The notes beneath the pieces are model-generated. The model did not search any database and was not told the origin of the DNA. It saw only the letters and a list, made by a program, of their open reading frames with translations. From NCBI RefSeq assembly GCF_043290135.1, contig NW_027464589.1:4035001-4099000 (forward strand): a DNA stretch of 64,000 nucleotides, in the 5' to 3' direction. The position numbers and the translations under genes were made by a program. Source of the stretch: Rhipicephalus microplus. Its lineage: Eukaryota > Arthropoda > Arachnida > Ixodida > Ixodidae. Of this stretch, positions 55,327 through 64,000 are shown piece after piece (within the stretch, counting starts at the first letter, position 1; each line of letters opens with the position of its first letter).

Positions 55327-56874
55327 AAGTCCTGAAGCCTTAAGTGCATCAAGTACCACTTTTAACTTGCTGATGTGTTCCTCGAAAGATGGAGCGAAGA
55401 CTATGACGTCGTCCAAATACACCAAACAAGTTTGCCATTTCAGGCCAGCCAATACGGTGTCCATTACCCTTTGGAAAGTTGTAGGGGCAGTGCAAAGTCC
55501 AAATGGCATGACTTTAAGCTGGTATAGTCCATCTGGTGTAATAAACGCCGTCTTTTCGCGATCCCTTTCGTCAACTTCCACATGCCAATAGCCAGTCCTT
55601 AGTTGCATAGATGAAAAGTATCTGGCATTGCAGAGACGATCGAGGGTGTCATCAATTCGAGGGAGCGGATAAACGTCCTTTCTTGTTACCTTATTGAGTC
55701 AGCGATAGTCGACGCAGAATCTTGAAGTGCCGTCCCGTTTTTTCACGATCACTACAGGGGAAGCCCACGGGCTTTGGGAGGGCTCAATGATGTTGTCATG
55801 ACGCATTTCTTGTACCTGTTTCCGGATTGCCTCGCGCTCTTTCATGGACACACGGTACGGCAATTGGTGACTTGGTTGCACATTTTCATCAGTTATGATG
55901 CGATGTTTCACAAGCGTTGTCTGGCAGATCTTGGGTGACGTGGCGAAACAATCCTGGTAGCTATAGAGCAGTTTCCGCAGCCTTTCGTGTCTTTCCAGGA
56001 GCAACGCCGGATTCACGTTAAAGAACACGACATGTGTACGAGGGTGGAGTGCGTCGTCGATCGTGAGTACATCGCTTATGTCCGGGATGGTCTCAAATAG
56101 TGCCACAGTGGTGCCCTTTTTAAGGTGACGATATTCCGAGCAGAAATTAGTGATTAGTACACTGACGGTTCCTTCAACGATGTGAACGACTCCCCTGGTG
56201 ATAGCCAAACCTTTTTCAAAGAGCAAACTCTGGTTGGCCTCGACCAAACCTTCCGCGCAGATGCAGCTGTCAGCGCCCACGGGGATGACAGCACTCGAGC
56301 ATGGTGGCAATGTGACGTGCTCGTTGAGATTCATTAGCGCCGCTGATAATGCAGGACTTGGATTTCGCATGACGCCCGTATCTGGTGACAGGATGATTGT
56401 TTGCGCTCGAAGATCTATGATTGCTTTGTTTGCCGAAAGCAAGTCCGCACCGAGAATGACGTTCCAAGAGCACTGGTCCAGGATGATGAAAACAGTAGGG
56501 TACGTATGCCCTTCCACATCCACACGAGCTGTGCATCTTCCCTTTGGTGTTATGACGTGACCGTCTGCTCTTCGTACCAGCGGGCCTTCCCACGAAGTCA
56601 GCACCTTCTTCAACTTATCGGCGAACACCGCACTCATGACGGAGAAGTCAGCACCGGTATCAACCAACACAATTACGTCCCGGTTGTCGATTTTCACTGC
56701 CAGATCGGTCGATTTTAACTTGGCGTTGCAGGTCTGTCGTGGTGTACTGTTGCGGCTTGGACGGAACTTAGTGCTGATATGTCGCTCGTGTCTCCCACAC
56801 GCTGTCGGTAGTGTTGCTCCACTGGGACTTTCGGGCGGGGGAGGGTCTTCAGGGGTGTGCAAGGGAGCAACCAC
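55327..56874 (-). pseudogene. Gypsy L: protease and RT
   Basis: A 391-codon frame 56874-55699 carries the protease (VIVLVDTGADFSVM, WNVILGADLL) and pre-RT region (LPYRVSMKEREAI, SPWASPVVIVKKRDG, FCVDYR). One TGA (55696-55698) interrupts it, and RT continues in frame: LNKVTRKDVYPLPRIDD, FITPDGLYQLKVMPFGLCTA, CLVYLDDVIVFAPSFEEH. It is cut at 55326 by the LTR just after the YLDD helix. All catalytic residues seen are intact, so the element died recently by truncation and one stop. Confidence 0.88.
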
Positions 56875-56894
56875 ACCTCCATTGGTTGCCGTCT

Positions 56895-57905
56895 TTAGTT
56901 TCCCAAATGAGGGCTAGGGGACCTTCCCCGTGATGCTCCTGTGTTGGCAGAGTGTGGCGATGGGTAACGGCGACATGAAGGCGATGGTGACCTGCAGCGG
57001 TCTGCTGGCAAACTTTGTCGCTGCAAATAGTCTTCAATCTCAGCTGGCCTTTGACCAGGTTGCGGACGTGAAACGCCGACGTGAAATCCACGTATTCCAA
57101 GGTTTCTATAGAAACAGTTACGGCACAAGTGGCTAGGTTCACCGCAGTGGAAACACAGCGGGCTATGGTCGTCAGTCCTCCACACGTCAGACTTTCTAGG
57201 GACGGCTCTTTCGGCAGGAGGTCGGTAGACATTTGGTTGTGGGCGTGGCGGTGGAGAGTACGTCGGTTGGGCGGGGCGCACCGGGTTGCGCGCGGCGGTG
57301 GCGTACGACATGATTTTCGGTTCTCGTGGAGCCCACTCAGGCTCCTGGCTTGGTGATTTGTGGGGTTTAACGTCCCGAAACCACCATATGATTATGAGAG
57401 ACGCCGTAGTGGAGGGCTCCGGAAATTTCGACCACCTGGGGTTCTTTAACGTGCACCCAAATCTGAGCACACGGGCCTACAACATTTCCGCCTCCATCGG
57501 AAATGCAGCCGCCGCAGCCGGGATTCGAACCCGCAACCTGCGAGTCAGTAGCCGAGTACCTTAGCCACTAGACCATCGCGGCGGGGCTCCTGGCTTGGTG
57601 GAACTAATGGTCCGGTCCCCAGCGCCTGCTGAACTTCTTGTCTGACGACATCGCTCAACGTCGCAACTTGAGGACAAGAACTCGGAAACATCTTCCGTAG
57701 TTCCTCTTACACAACAGCACTTATGGTGTCCCGAAGATTGCTGACGGTTGCGCATTGGATTGCGCATTAATCCAGCAAAAAGTTCTTCCTTCACTCCTCT
57801 GATAAGGAATCCGAGTTTTTTTCCTCTGGCATTTCCAGATCTGCTCGACCAAATAGATGCTTTATTTCTTCGACGAAGACAGCGACGCTCTCGTTGGGGA
57901 GCTGG
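56895..57905 (-). pseudogene. gag of gypsy L, interrupted by a SINE
   Basis: Minus-strand capsid end (ADLEMPEEK, then FLIRGVKEELFAG, 57890-57760) with a frameshift, then LRDTISAVV.EELRKMFPSS to QEPEWAPREPKIMSYATAAR across the SINE at 57356-57584. The nucleocapsid CFHCGEPSHLCRNC is near 57170. This is the gag type shared with gypsy A/E. The junction at 57905 with non-gag sequence marks a truncation. Confidence 0.82.
57356..57584 (-). mobile_element. Ruka-like SINE, full length, 16-bp target duplication
   Basis: Best copy in the window. The minus strand starts CCGCCGCGATGGTCTAGTGG (A box TGGTCTAGTGGC), has B box GGTTCGAATCC, the conserved body, and ends ACCCCACAAAT. Flanked by GGCTCCTGGCTTGGTG at 57340-57355 and 57585-57600, both perfect. 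It would be transcribed by pol III from the internal tRNA-like promoter and mobilised by a LINE. Confidence 0.96.
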
Positions 57906-58238
57906 AAGCGTGAATGCAGCTGCCTCTCCGCCTGTAAGGGAAGGACTTAAAGACGCCGAGGAACGTCAAACCAAAACTGAAGAACACGAGCGGAGGGCAG
58001 GTGGCACGAAGGCGACAACAAGAAATGAAGAAGAAGAGAAGAAGAAGGCACGTGCGATTACGAGGCAACTGTGCGCCAATCAGCTGATGACCAGTGGTGG
58101 CCCATAGAGGTGGCGTGCCACGATTGGGCCACGTGCGACCATTATGTGGCAGTAGGCTGTGTGGCTGGGGACGAGCCGAAGCAGCGGCAGACGGGAGACA
58201 GCGGGCCGAAGCGTCGGACGCAGGCGATCCAGGTTCGT
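57906..58238. other. GC-rich segment between gypsy L and gypsy M, unassigned
   Basis: No coding match. It could be LTR or leader sequence of either neighbour. It breaks the gypsy M integrase just after the SDQGTTFT motif. Confidence 0.4.
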
Positions 58239-58942
58239 CGTACTCCGAATTGTAAATGTAGTCCCTTGGTCTGACTGCATCTCTGCTGGGAAACCCAGGC
58301 GAGAGAGCACGGTCAATAGGGCCTTCACTACCTGCACTGAAGTTGCCTCTTCTAGTGGTATGGCCTCAGGGAATTTCGTTGCTGGACAGAACATAGTCAA
58401 AATATATTTGTACCCAGACTTCGTCTTCAATAGGGGTCCAACAATATCAACAACAACCCTTGAGAATGGTTCTGAAATTATAGGGACTCTTACCATTGGG
58501 GCCTTCTTCTTGCCGTTGTATTTATCTACCTTCTGGCACGTCTGACAAGTTTGCACAAACTCCTGTATATCCCTGAAACAACCTGGCCAATAAAATTCCT
58601 GAAGTAGCCTCTCTTTAGTTTTGTTTATTCCGAGGTGCCCTGCCCCCCCCCCCCCCCCCCCCCCCCGGGGTGATCGTGGCAAACACTCAGCGGATCCCTT
58701 CGATAATTGACTGGAATTCCTATCTGGTCAAAGTTTCTGCCAGGTTTATCTTTGTGCAGACGATAGAGGATACTACCTCTCTCACTGAACGTAATGTTTT
58801 TTGATGAGATGCCTTCGCCTAGGCTGCTGTGCAGTACCTTAAGCGTTGGGTCGTTTTTTTGTGCGGCCTTAGTGCATCTCGACCAACATTCAGTAGTGTA
58901 TAAAGAGAAGGTACAGTTGGTCCCACCAAAGTGCCCTCGCAC
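58239..58942 (-). pseudogene. Integrase N-terminal half of Gmr1-like gypsy M
   Basis: Minus strand: a linker with VLHSSLGEGISSKNITFSER, then across a C24 homopolymer (58643-58666) the zinc-finger region GHLGINKTKERLLQEFYWPG ... CQTCQK, and the catalytic core with first Asp in VVVDIVGPL and second Asp in MQSDQGTTFT. It is cut at 58238 before the catalytic Glu. The homopolymer replaces the normal start of the HHCC finger, so that part is either expanded or misassembled. Confidence 0.82.
58643..58666. repeat. C24 homopolymer
   Basis: 24 consecutive C followed by GGGG, inside integrase coding sequence. Prone to sequencing error. Confidence 0.9.
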
Positions 58943-59149
58943 TCAGTTTTGGTGTGCCCTTTACGCCCGGCGCTTATATGCGGGCGCACCGCGTCAGCAT
59001 TAGCTCTATCTTATTCCGCACTCACAGGTTCTTTGATTTGTGTTTGTTCCTCTACCTTTCCCCCAGTTACTGATTCCTGCACATGAGGTTCATCTTTGCT
59101 CTTTGCATAATGCAATTGTGCCGGAAGCTACCTCGCTTTCGATCGTGTC

Positions 59150-59640
59150 AGCACGAGCACCTGTGCATCAACATCAGCAAACGCCTTTCCCTGTTCATTC
59201 AACAGCGACTCAGATTTATTGAAAAAAAGGTAAGGGTACATCTCGGGCAACCCTTTCGATACAGCTGCGACAGTTTTCCAAAATGCCAAATGGCCCTTCC
59301 ACTTCAACCTTTGCCATTGGCAGACACGCGGAATCTTCACTGACTGCTTGGTGAATCCAAGCGCATTCAGAAATGTACTCCTTACTTGATACGTACTTTG
59401 GGTGGACCACATCCATGGTGGCTGCCGATTCTCCGAGTACTTTACACTTCTGCCCGTTTACAATTAGATCTTTGGTGTATGGCTTTAAGAGCTCGGTGTT
59501 ACTGGGATCACTGCTTATTATAGTCGCGAATACAGGTTTTCCTTTCGGCAGTTTCTGGCAAATTGACCCTCTTCTTCGCAAATATAGCAAATTGAGGGCC
59601 GTCTATTTCCCAATTCCTGTAACTGGCTCCCTGGCCCTTT
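59150..59640 (-). pseudogene. Nucleocapsid knuckle and protease-like region of gypsy M
   Basis: The minus strand has CYICEEEGQFARNC, a zinc knuckle in which the His is Gln, then the frame 59590-59216 with the block LGESAATMDVVHPKYVS. In Gmr1-like elements this is the protease-like position, where the DTG/DSG motif here reads ESA. A linker with VLTRSKARKLPAQ follows. The RT and RNase H that should come next are missing: sequence jumps to the integrase linker at 58942. Confidence 0.7.
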
Positions 59641-59649
59641 TCCTTAGAC

Positions 59650-60643
59650 TCCATGTTCTTTGCTCACACTCACACTAGGTTGCGCTGAATTGAAATGTCC
59701 TTTGCCCTCTCCATCCCGCATGTCTCGCGGTCCTTTATAATACGGCTGCTGCCCAGGATGAGGCTTTTGATAGCCCTAAATGCTGAGGCCAGTCGCTTTG
59801 AAGCCACGACTCGCCAAATACTCATACGCAAGCTGCCCTGCTTTTTTTTCACACAGATGCCAAGTTGTCTATCTCTCACCCACAGGCGTAACTTGTCCGG
59901 CAAGCACTCATAGAACTGCTCAAGACAGATTAAGCTCTGAAGCTTACCGAAGTCACCCTCTGCACCCGAGCCTTTTATCCATTCGACCAAGCTATCAGTT
60001 AGGCTGCAAGCTAACTCAACAAAACTTTAATTTGCTTTTTTTCTTCCTGTTCTAAATCTTCTCCTAAACTCTTTGGTAGAGAGCTTATATTTAGCGAGCA
60101 GGCTTGACTTCCGGAGATCATAGTCATTTGCTTCACCAGCGCTAAGACGAGCAACAACCTGTGATGCCTCTCCCGGAAGCAACGCAAGCAACCTTTGTGG
60201 CCAAGTGTCGCGAGTGAATGAATGTCTATCACACATACGTTCGAAGTTCATGAGGTAGAGACCGATGTCATTCCCCCCGCTGAATGGCTGAAGCAAACTA
60301 GTCATCCTCACATGGTCAGGCAAAGCGGGTGCCACACTCGCTCCCGATGCCAATCTCGCCTGCTCAAGCCTTATTCTTTCGAGTTCAAGCTCTATTTTTC
60401 TGTTCTCTCTCACGTTTAACTCAGCTTGTCTTTATTCTCTCTGTTCATCCCTTTTTCTAGCGTCTGCCCGTTCTTTTTCAATACGGCATATCTTTTCCAT
60501 GCTTCTGCGATTTCGTCCTTTTCAAAATCAATTTCCTGAATCGCATAGTGCATCTCGGGTTTCCTCTTTTTCAGATTTACTCCCACACCAAGTTCTTCCG
60601 CCAGTACCAGCAATTCGTCTTTTGTTAGCTTCCTTATATCCAT
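59650..60643 (-). pseudogene. gag of gypsy M with SCAN-like capsid
   Basis: ATG at 60643 begins MDIRKLTKDELLVLAEELGV, a SAP-like N-terminal helix pair. 60413-60027 gives the capsid N-lobe (LPDHVRMTSLLQPFSGGNDI, WPQRLLALLPGEASQVVARL, AKYKLSTKEFRRRF). 59990-59670 has WVRDRQ preceded by LICLEQFYECLPDKLRL, matching the SCAN signature (LLVLEQF...LP.EL..WV). The SCAN domain of vertebrate zinc-finger proteins is known to derive from the capsid of Gmr1-like gypsy elements, so this is the ancestral type. Frame breaks near 60414 and 60020. Confidence 0.8.
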
Positions 60644-60978
60644 GCTAAGCAAGAACTGACTACACCGATTTTCGAAATAACCATGCACCCTGTGATGGCA
60701 AACGAAAATAATCAGTTCAATTGAACCCAGTTCTAATCGTCTGGCAAACAATAGCCGCTCAAGTACTCACCGATACCACGAGCGTGCGGTGGCCTTGTCA
60801 CCCGGAGACGTCGCCTTATCAGCCGATCCCAGACCCAGATCGACGACTTACTCGTTGTGGATTTTTCCTCGCTTGCTTTGGCTGCGTAGTGGAACCCAAT
60901 GATCCCGGATCGTCAAAGTTCTTTCTCTTCAGCAGGTGTCCGCCAGCCTTCTTCTTATCCCGCCGCTGCCAACCAGTT

Positions 60979-61330
60979 TGTTGGGGATGTATAAGACTGC
61001 GGACTCTGTGAAGGTTATGAGGGGCCTTTATTTTTCACGCGACCGTAAACAAAGGGCATGGGCCCATTTGAGAATACAAGTGGTGTTCTCGAGAAGCCGG
61101 TCTCTCTGGCTGCCGGAGGTCGACTCCCGTAGCTTGCATGATCCTCTCTGATGCCATCACATGACCCGGCCGTGGCCTCCCAGACACCAGCCACCGGGTT
61201 TGAAGGTCGAAAAACAACGACGCTCCGTTCGAAAGCAACAGGTGCGTTGACAAATACCTCTCGTTTCCAGTAATCATCGGCAAGAAGACTCGTGGTCTGT
61301 TTATAATAAGTTTAACGACCGCCGCGGTGT
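60979..61330 (-). repeat. Probable 5' LTR of gypsy M (outer end uncertain)
   Basis: On the minus strand it ends TACATCCCCAACA, followed by AACTGGTTGGCAGCGGCGGG, a TGGCAGC-type primer region, and the gag leader. A polyadenylation hexamer AATAAA lies 48 nt before the end (61032-61027). The outer limit is a guess. Confidence 0.5.
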
Positions 61331-61990
61331 CTCCGGCTCGCGGGGTCCGAGGAAACTGCATGAACGAATCCATCACTGCAGCACCGATATATTTTGGACA
61401 GAGTCCGCGAACCCGCTGTCACGCAACAACACGATTGCCTTGCAGCGAGACAATTTCGCACGGAGCTTGCAAAGCATTTCTACTTCGGCTTCAGCAATCT
61501 CCTGGCAAGAGAAGTTGCTCACGGAAATGTCCAGCGCCGACATTTTCTAAAGATGACGACAACGACGACTGCGTAGCGGAGCCTCCCACTTTCCGCAACG
61601 CTGCTGCAGCATGGCAGCATGGCCAGCACGTGCTGAGAAAAGAGGAGCATCTCCCCGCGGAGACAAGCAAATCGGCATTTGAGAGAAAACCGACACTCCA
61701 CGGCAGCTTTTTTTTTTTTTTTTTTTGCTCTCTTCGCGCACGTCGTTGAAAGGATGAGGGTTACGTGACAGGGAAGGGAAAGGGGGAAGTGTGGCACCGG
61801 CGGGCGAGAGTAACCCCCCCCCTCAAGGCGCAGAGCCGTGCTCCCACAAGGGGGCAAGGGCTGCACAAGATAGTGCGTTTTTTCTTTCTTTCAGCCACAC
61901 AATCACAATCAATCAACCCAGCGACAGCTTTTTTTTTTTCCTCGCTGTCTTTGCGAGCGGCGTTGGAAGGAGAAGGGTCTTTATAAGGCA
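61331..61990. other. Region with two copies of a poly-T-containing motif
   Basis: The segments CGGCAGC-T(20)-GCTCTCTTCGCGCACGTCGTTG (61702-61750) and GCGACAGC-T(11)-CCTCGCTGTCTTTGCGAGCGGCGTTGG (61921-61967) are alike. A third lies at 62275-62325. No ORF. Confidence 0.5.
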
Positions 61991-62104
61991 TCGATTTGAT
62001 TTGTGGGGTTTAACGTCCCTAAACCACCATATGGTTATGAGAGATGCTGTAGTGGAGGGCTCCGGAAATTTCTACCACCTGGGGTTCTTTAACGTGCATC
62101 CAAA
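61991..62104 (-). mobile_element. 5'-truncated Ruka-like SINE with 13-bp target duplication
   Basis: 114 bp of SINE body, minus orientation. TCTTTATAAGGCA (61978-61990) and TCTTTACAAGGCA (62105-62117) differ at one base. Confidence 0.92.
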
Positions 62105-62329
62105 TCTTTACAAGGCAGGGACGATGGTGGTGGTGGAAGTGGTTGGAACATGAGAAAAGGCACCTAATTTCTGCAACCTTGTCGGGAGCACGACGCAGTG
62201 CCTGGCAGGGACAGAAAAGGGAGAAGCGTGACACGGGCGCATTGCAGATCGGCATTTGAGAGAGAGCAAACATTCCGCCGCAGCCTTTGCTTTTTTTTTC
62301 ATTTCCTTCGCGGGCAGCGTTGAAGTGTC

Positions 62330-62537
62330 GCACGTGTCGCGGCGGGATTGGGCGGGCCGCTGAGAGCATTTTCGGAGCGCGGTATGTTCGAATTAACAGT
62401 CGGAAGTGCTTGGGCGTTCGAATTACTGAGCATTTTCGCCCATTGGAATACACATAGCTTTGACGGGACCTTATCGTGAGTTCAAATTAACCGGAAGTTC
62501 GAATTGAGCGTGTTCAAATTAATGAGATTTGACTGTA
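62330..62537. mobile_element. Terminal part of a pogo/Tigger-like element (one end only)
   Basis: Inverted from 62537, it reads TACAGTCAAATCTCATTAAT then TTGAACACG...TTCGAACTTCCGGTTAA, the typical look of Tigger ends with TA outermost. The partner end and transposase are not found in the window. Confidence 0.55.
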
Positions 62538-63033
62538 TTAAAGCGGAATTGTGGCACCAAGTAATACCCCTGTCACACGTGGCACGTGCACTTTCAGTGA
62601 GTATACTTACTCTCATAAAGTGTCATTTTGGCGGTTGGCTGCTATGCGAGAAAGCGAAGTGCACTTCGAAAATGATGGCAGTGGCAAATCGCGGATTTCT
62701 AGTGCAACATATACTTGTTAATTTTGCGCCTGTGTCTTATCGTCGGAGCATGTTGTCTTCGTAGAAGTATCACCAGTAGTACAGGCCATCGTAAATGACT
62801 AGAGAACGATTCACATACAAGTGTGCCTGGAAGTAAACAACGCGCCGGACGCATTCATTGCACAGCATTACAGCCCCTTGATCTGTGCTGCCGCACCTCC
62901 CTAGCGGATGTGGCCTTAAACTGCCCAAGGGTGAGAGTAGCGGGGTTTCTTGGTGTATTATGACTTGTTTTTTTCATTACATTGCAGTATTCCGCATAAC
63001 AAAAACAATGGTATTCCTCATAGCAAACCAACA
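62538..63033. other. No gene recognised
   Basis: No motif seen. The LINE frame that follows appears 5'-truncated near 63030. Confidence 0.4.
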
Positions 63034-64000
63034 ATGATTTTCATCAAAAACTCGCCGCAAAAATTTTGGGGCTTTCTTAAAAATTCAAAGTCTAGCGAAA
63101 ACGCTAGTCATCCTCAAGATGGCCTTATTACCCCTTCTTCGCTCAATGAGCACTTCCAATCAGTTTTCACGGCCGATGACGGCAATCAACCACCAATCGA
63201 CATTTTGAACAAAGAACCATTGGAACTGCCCGTGATAACCGAACAAGGTATCTTTCATCTGCTCCTCCAACTTGACACAAAAAAAGCCTCAGGACCAGAT
63301 AACATTCCAAATTTGTTTCTCAACCGATATGCGGAGTGGATGGCAAAATATCTGTGCATCATATTTGATAAATCCCTAGCAACATGCACCATACCGGATG
63401 ATTGGAAAAAAGCGAAAGTTAAACCGATACACAAATCAGGCCCAAAAGATGACGTAAATAACTTCAGGCCTATATCTCTTACTTGCACTTGCAGCAAACT
63501 TCTTGAACATATTATCTTAAAACATATCAATATATATCTTGAAAACGAACGCATCTTGTCGCCTTCTCAACACGGTTTCCGTAGGGGGCTTTCTACAGTC
63601 ACGCAACTAACAGAACTAACCCATGATTTATCCTTAAGTGTGGACAACCAAAAACAGGTCGACCTTATCCTATTGGACTTTGCAAAAGCCTTTGATAAGG
63701 TTTCGCATAAAAAACTAGTACAAAAGTTAGAATGTACCTTAGGCAATGGCTCCGTTACGAAATGGATAAAAAACTATCTTACCGGTCGCACACAATTTGT
63801 TGATTTCAATGGTCAAGTATCCACAACAGTTCCCGTCAAATCCGGTGTTCCCCAGGGTTGTGTTCTTGCTCCGACCTTATTCCTAATTTTTATCAATGAC
63901 CTACCCTGTCAAATTCCCGTCCACGTCAGACTTTTCGCAGATGATTGTATAATTTATCATGAAATAAACTCTGCAGAAGATCATCTTGCCTTAAACAAAG
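63034..64000 (+). CDS. LINE reverse transcriptase (5'-truncated, open to the right edge)
   Basis: Uninterrupted for 322 codons. It begins inside the endonuclease-RT linker (SPQKFWGFLKNSKS), then ELPVITEQGIFHLLLQLDTK, KKASGPDNIPN (RT box 0), WKKAKVKPIHKSG, NNFRPISLTCTCSKLLEHII, QHGFRRGLSTVTQL, LLDFAKAFDKVSHKKL (box A), SGVPQGCVLAPTLFLIFIND (box B) and VRLFADDCIIYHE (box C; FADD instead of YADD, both Asp kept). It would copy LINE RNA at the nicked target. It resembles jockey/CR1-superfamily RTs; clade is not fixed. The absence of any lesion marks it as the best preserved RT here. The ATG at 63034 is only the first in frame, not a proven start. Confidence 0.88.
   Translation, partial: MIFIKNSPQKFWGFLKNSKSSENASHPQDGLITPSSLNEHFQSVFTADDGNQPPIDILNKEPLELPVITEQGIFHLLLQLDTKKASGPDNIPNLFLNRYAEWMAKYLCIIFDKSLATCTIPDDWKKAKVKPIHKSGPKDDVNNFRPISLTCTCSKLLEHIILKHINIYLENERILSPSQHGFRRGLSTVTQLTELTHDLSLSVDNQKQVDLILLDFAKAFDKVSHKKLVQKLECTLGNGSVTKWIKNYLTGRTQFVDFNGQVSTTVPVKSGVPQGCVLAPTLFLIFINDLPCQIPVHVRLFADDCIIYHEINSAEDHLALNK

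Noticed and set aside
57748..58107. 119-codon Lys/Glu-rich plus-strand frame
   Set aside because: It crosses the gypsy L gag boundary on the opposite strand; low-complexity composition.

Overview
The window reads as a stretch of ixodid (hard) tick genome, most likely metastriate, made almost entirely of transposable elements. The strongest organism clue is six copies of a tRNA-derived SINE matching my memory of Ruka, described from Rhipicephalus: it has A- and B-box promoter motifs, a conserved body and a (TGAT)n tail. Gypsy, I-like, CR1-like, Penelope and hAT elements plus two satellites fit the same picture. There are no operons, RNA genes or CRISPR arrays. The only host-gene sequence I can defend is the terminal coding exon of the U5 snRNP protein DIM1/TXNL4A (28593-28868, minus strand).

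Left part (1-19.5 kb) is a nest of elements, nearly all on the minus strand. The oldest layer is a gypsy element: LTR and gag at 15860-17314, gag end to RNase H at 2589-5018. It is split by a non-LTR element whose ORF1 carries an SGNH-esterase-like domain (5019-15840). That element is itself split by a hAT transposon (about 11580-14282), a solo LTR with a 5-bp target duplication (10605-10992) and an internally deleted gypsy element with a 5-bp duplication (5218-8417). An I-like LINE interrupts the gypsy RNase H region and runs off the left edge. A second decayed gypsy pol follows at 17690-19470, next to a 146-bp tandem repeat.

Middle part (19.5-30.7 kb) is AT-rich. It holds a LINE fragment, a degenerate satellite of about 88 bp with higher-order structure (23790-26295), a Penelope-like GIY-YIG fragment, the DIM1 exon, and a foldback made of two Penelope-like tails.

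Right-centre part (30.7-48 kb) is a second nest. A CR1/L2-like LINE on the plus strand, with a 5' UTR built of about 343-bp tandem monomers, is split by a gag-only LTR element that itself contains a second copy of the SGNH-type LINE, then by a Tigger deletion derivative, a truncated SINE, a Penelope tail, and a nearly full-length 5.85-kb I-like LINE with a target duplication of 11-14 bp.

Right part (48-64 kb) has a perfect 92-bp palindrome, another Penelope endonuclease, a roughly 100-bp minisatellite, three gypsy elements (one Gmr1-like with a SCAN-like gag), an LTR joining two unrelated elements, pogo/Tigger-like end sequence, and an uninterrupted LINE reverse transcriptase running off the right edge. 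Almost every coding region here is a decayed mobile-element gene; I see no undescribed defence or metabolic system. The interest lies in element architecture and insertion order.
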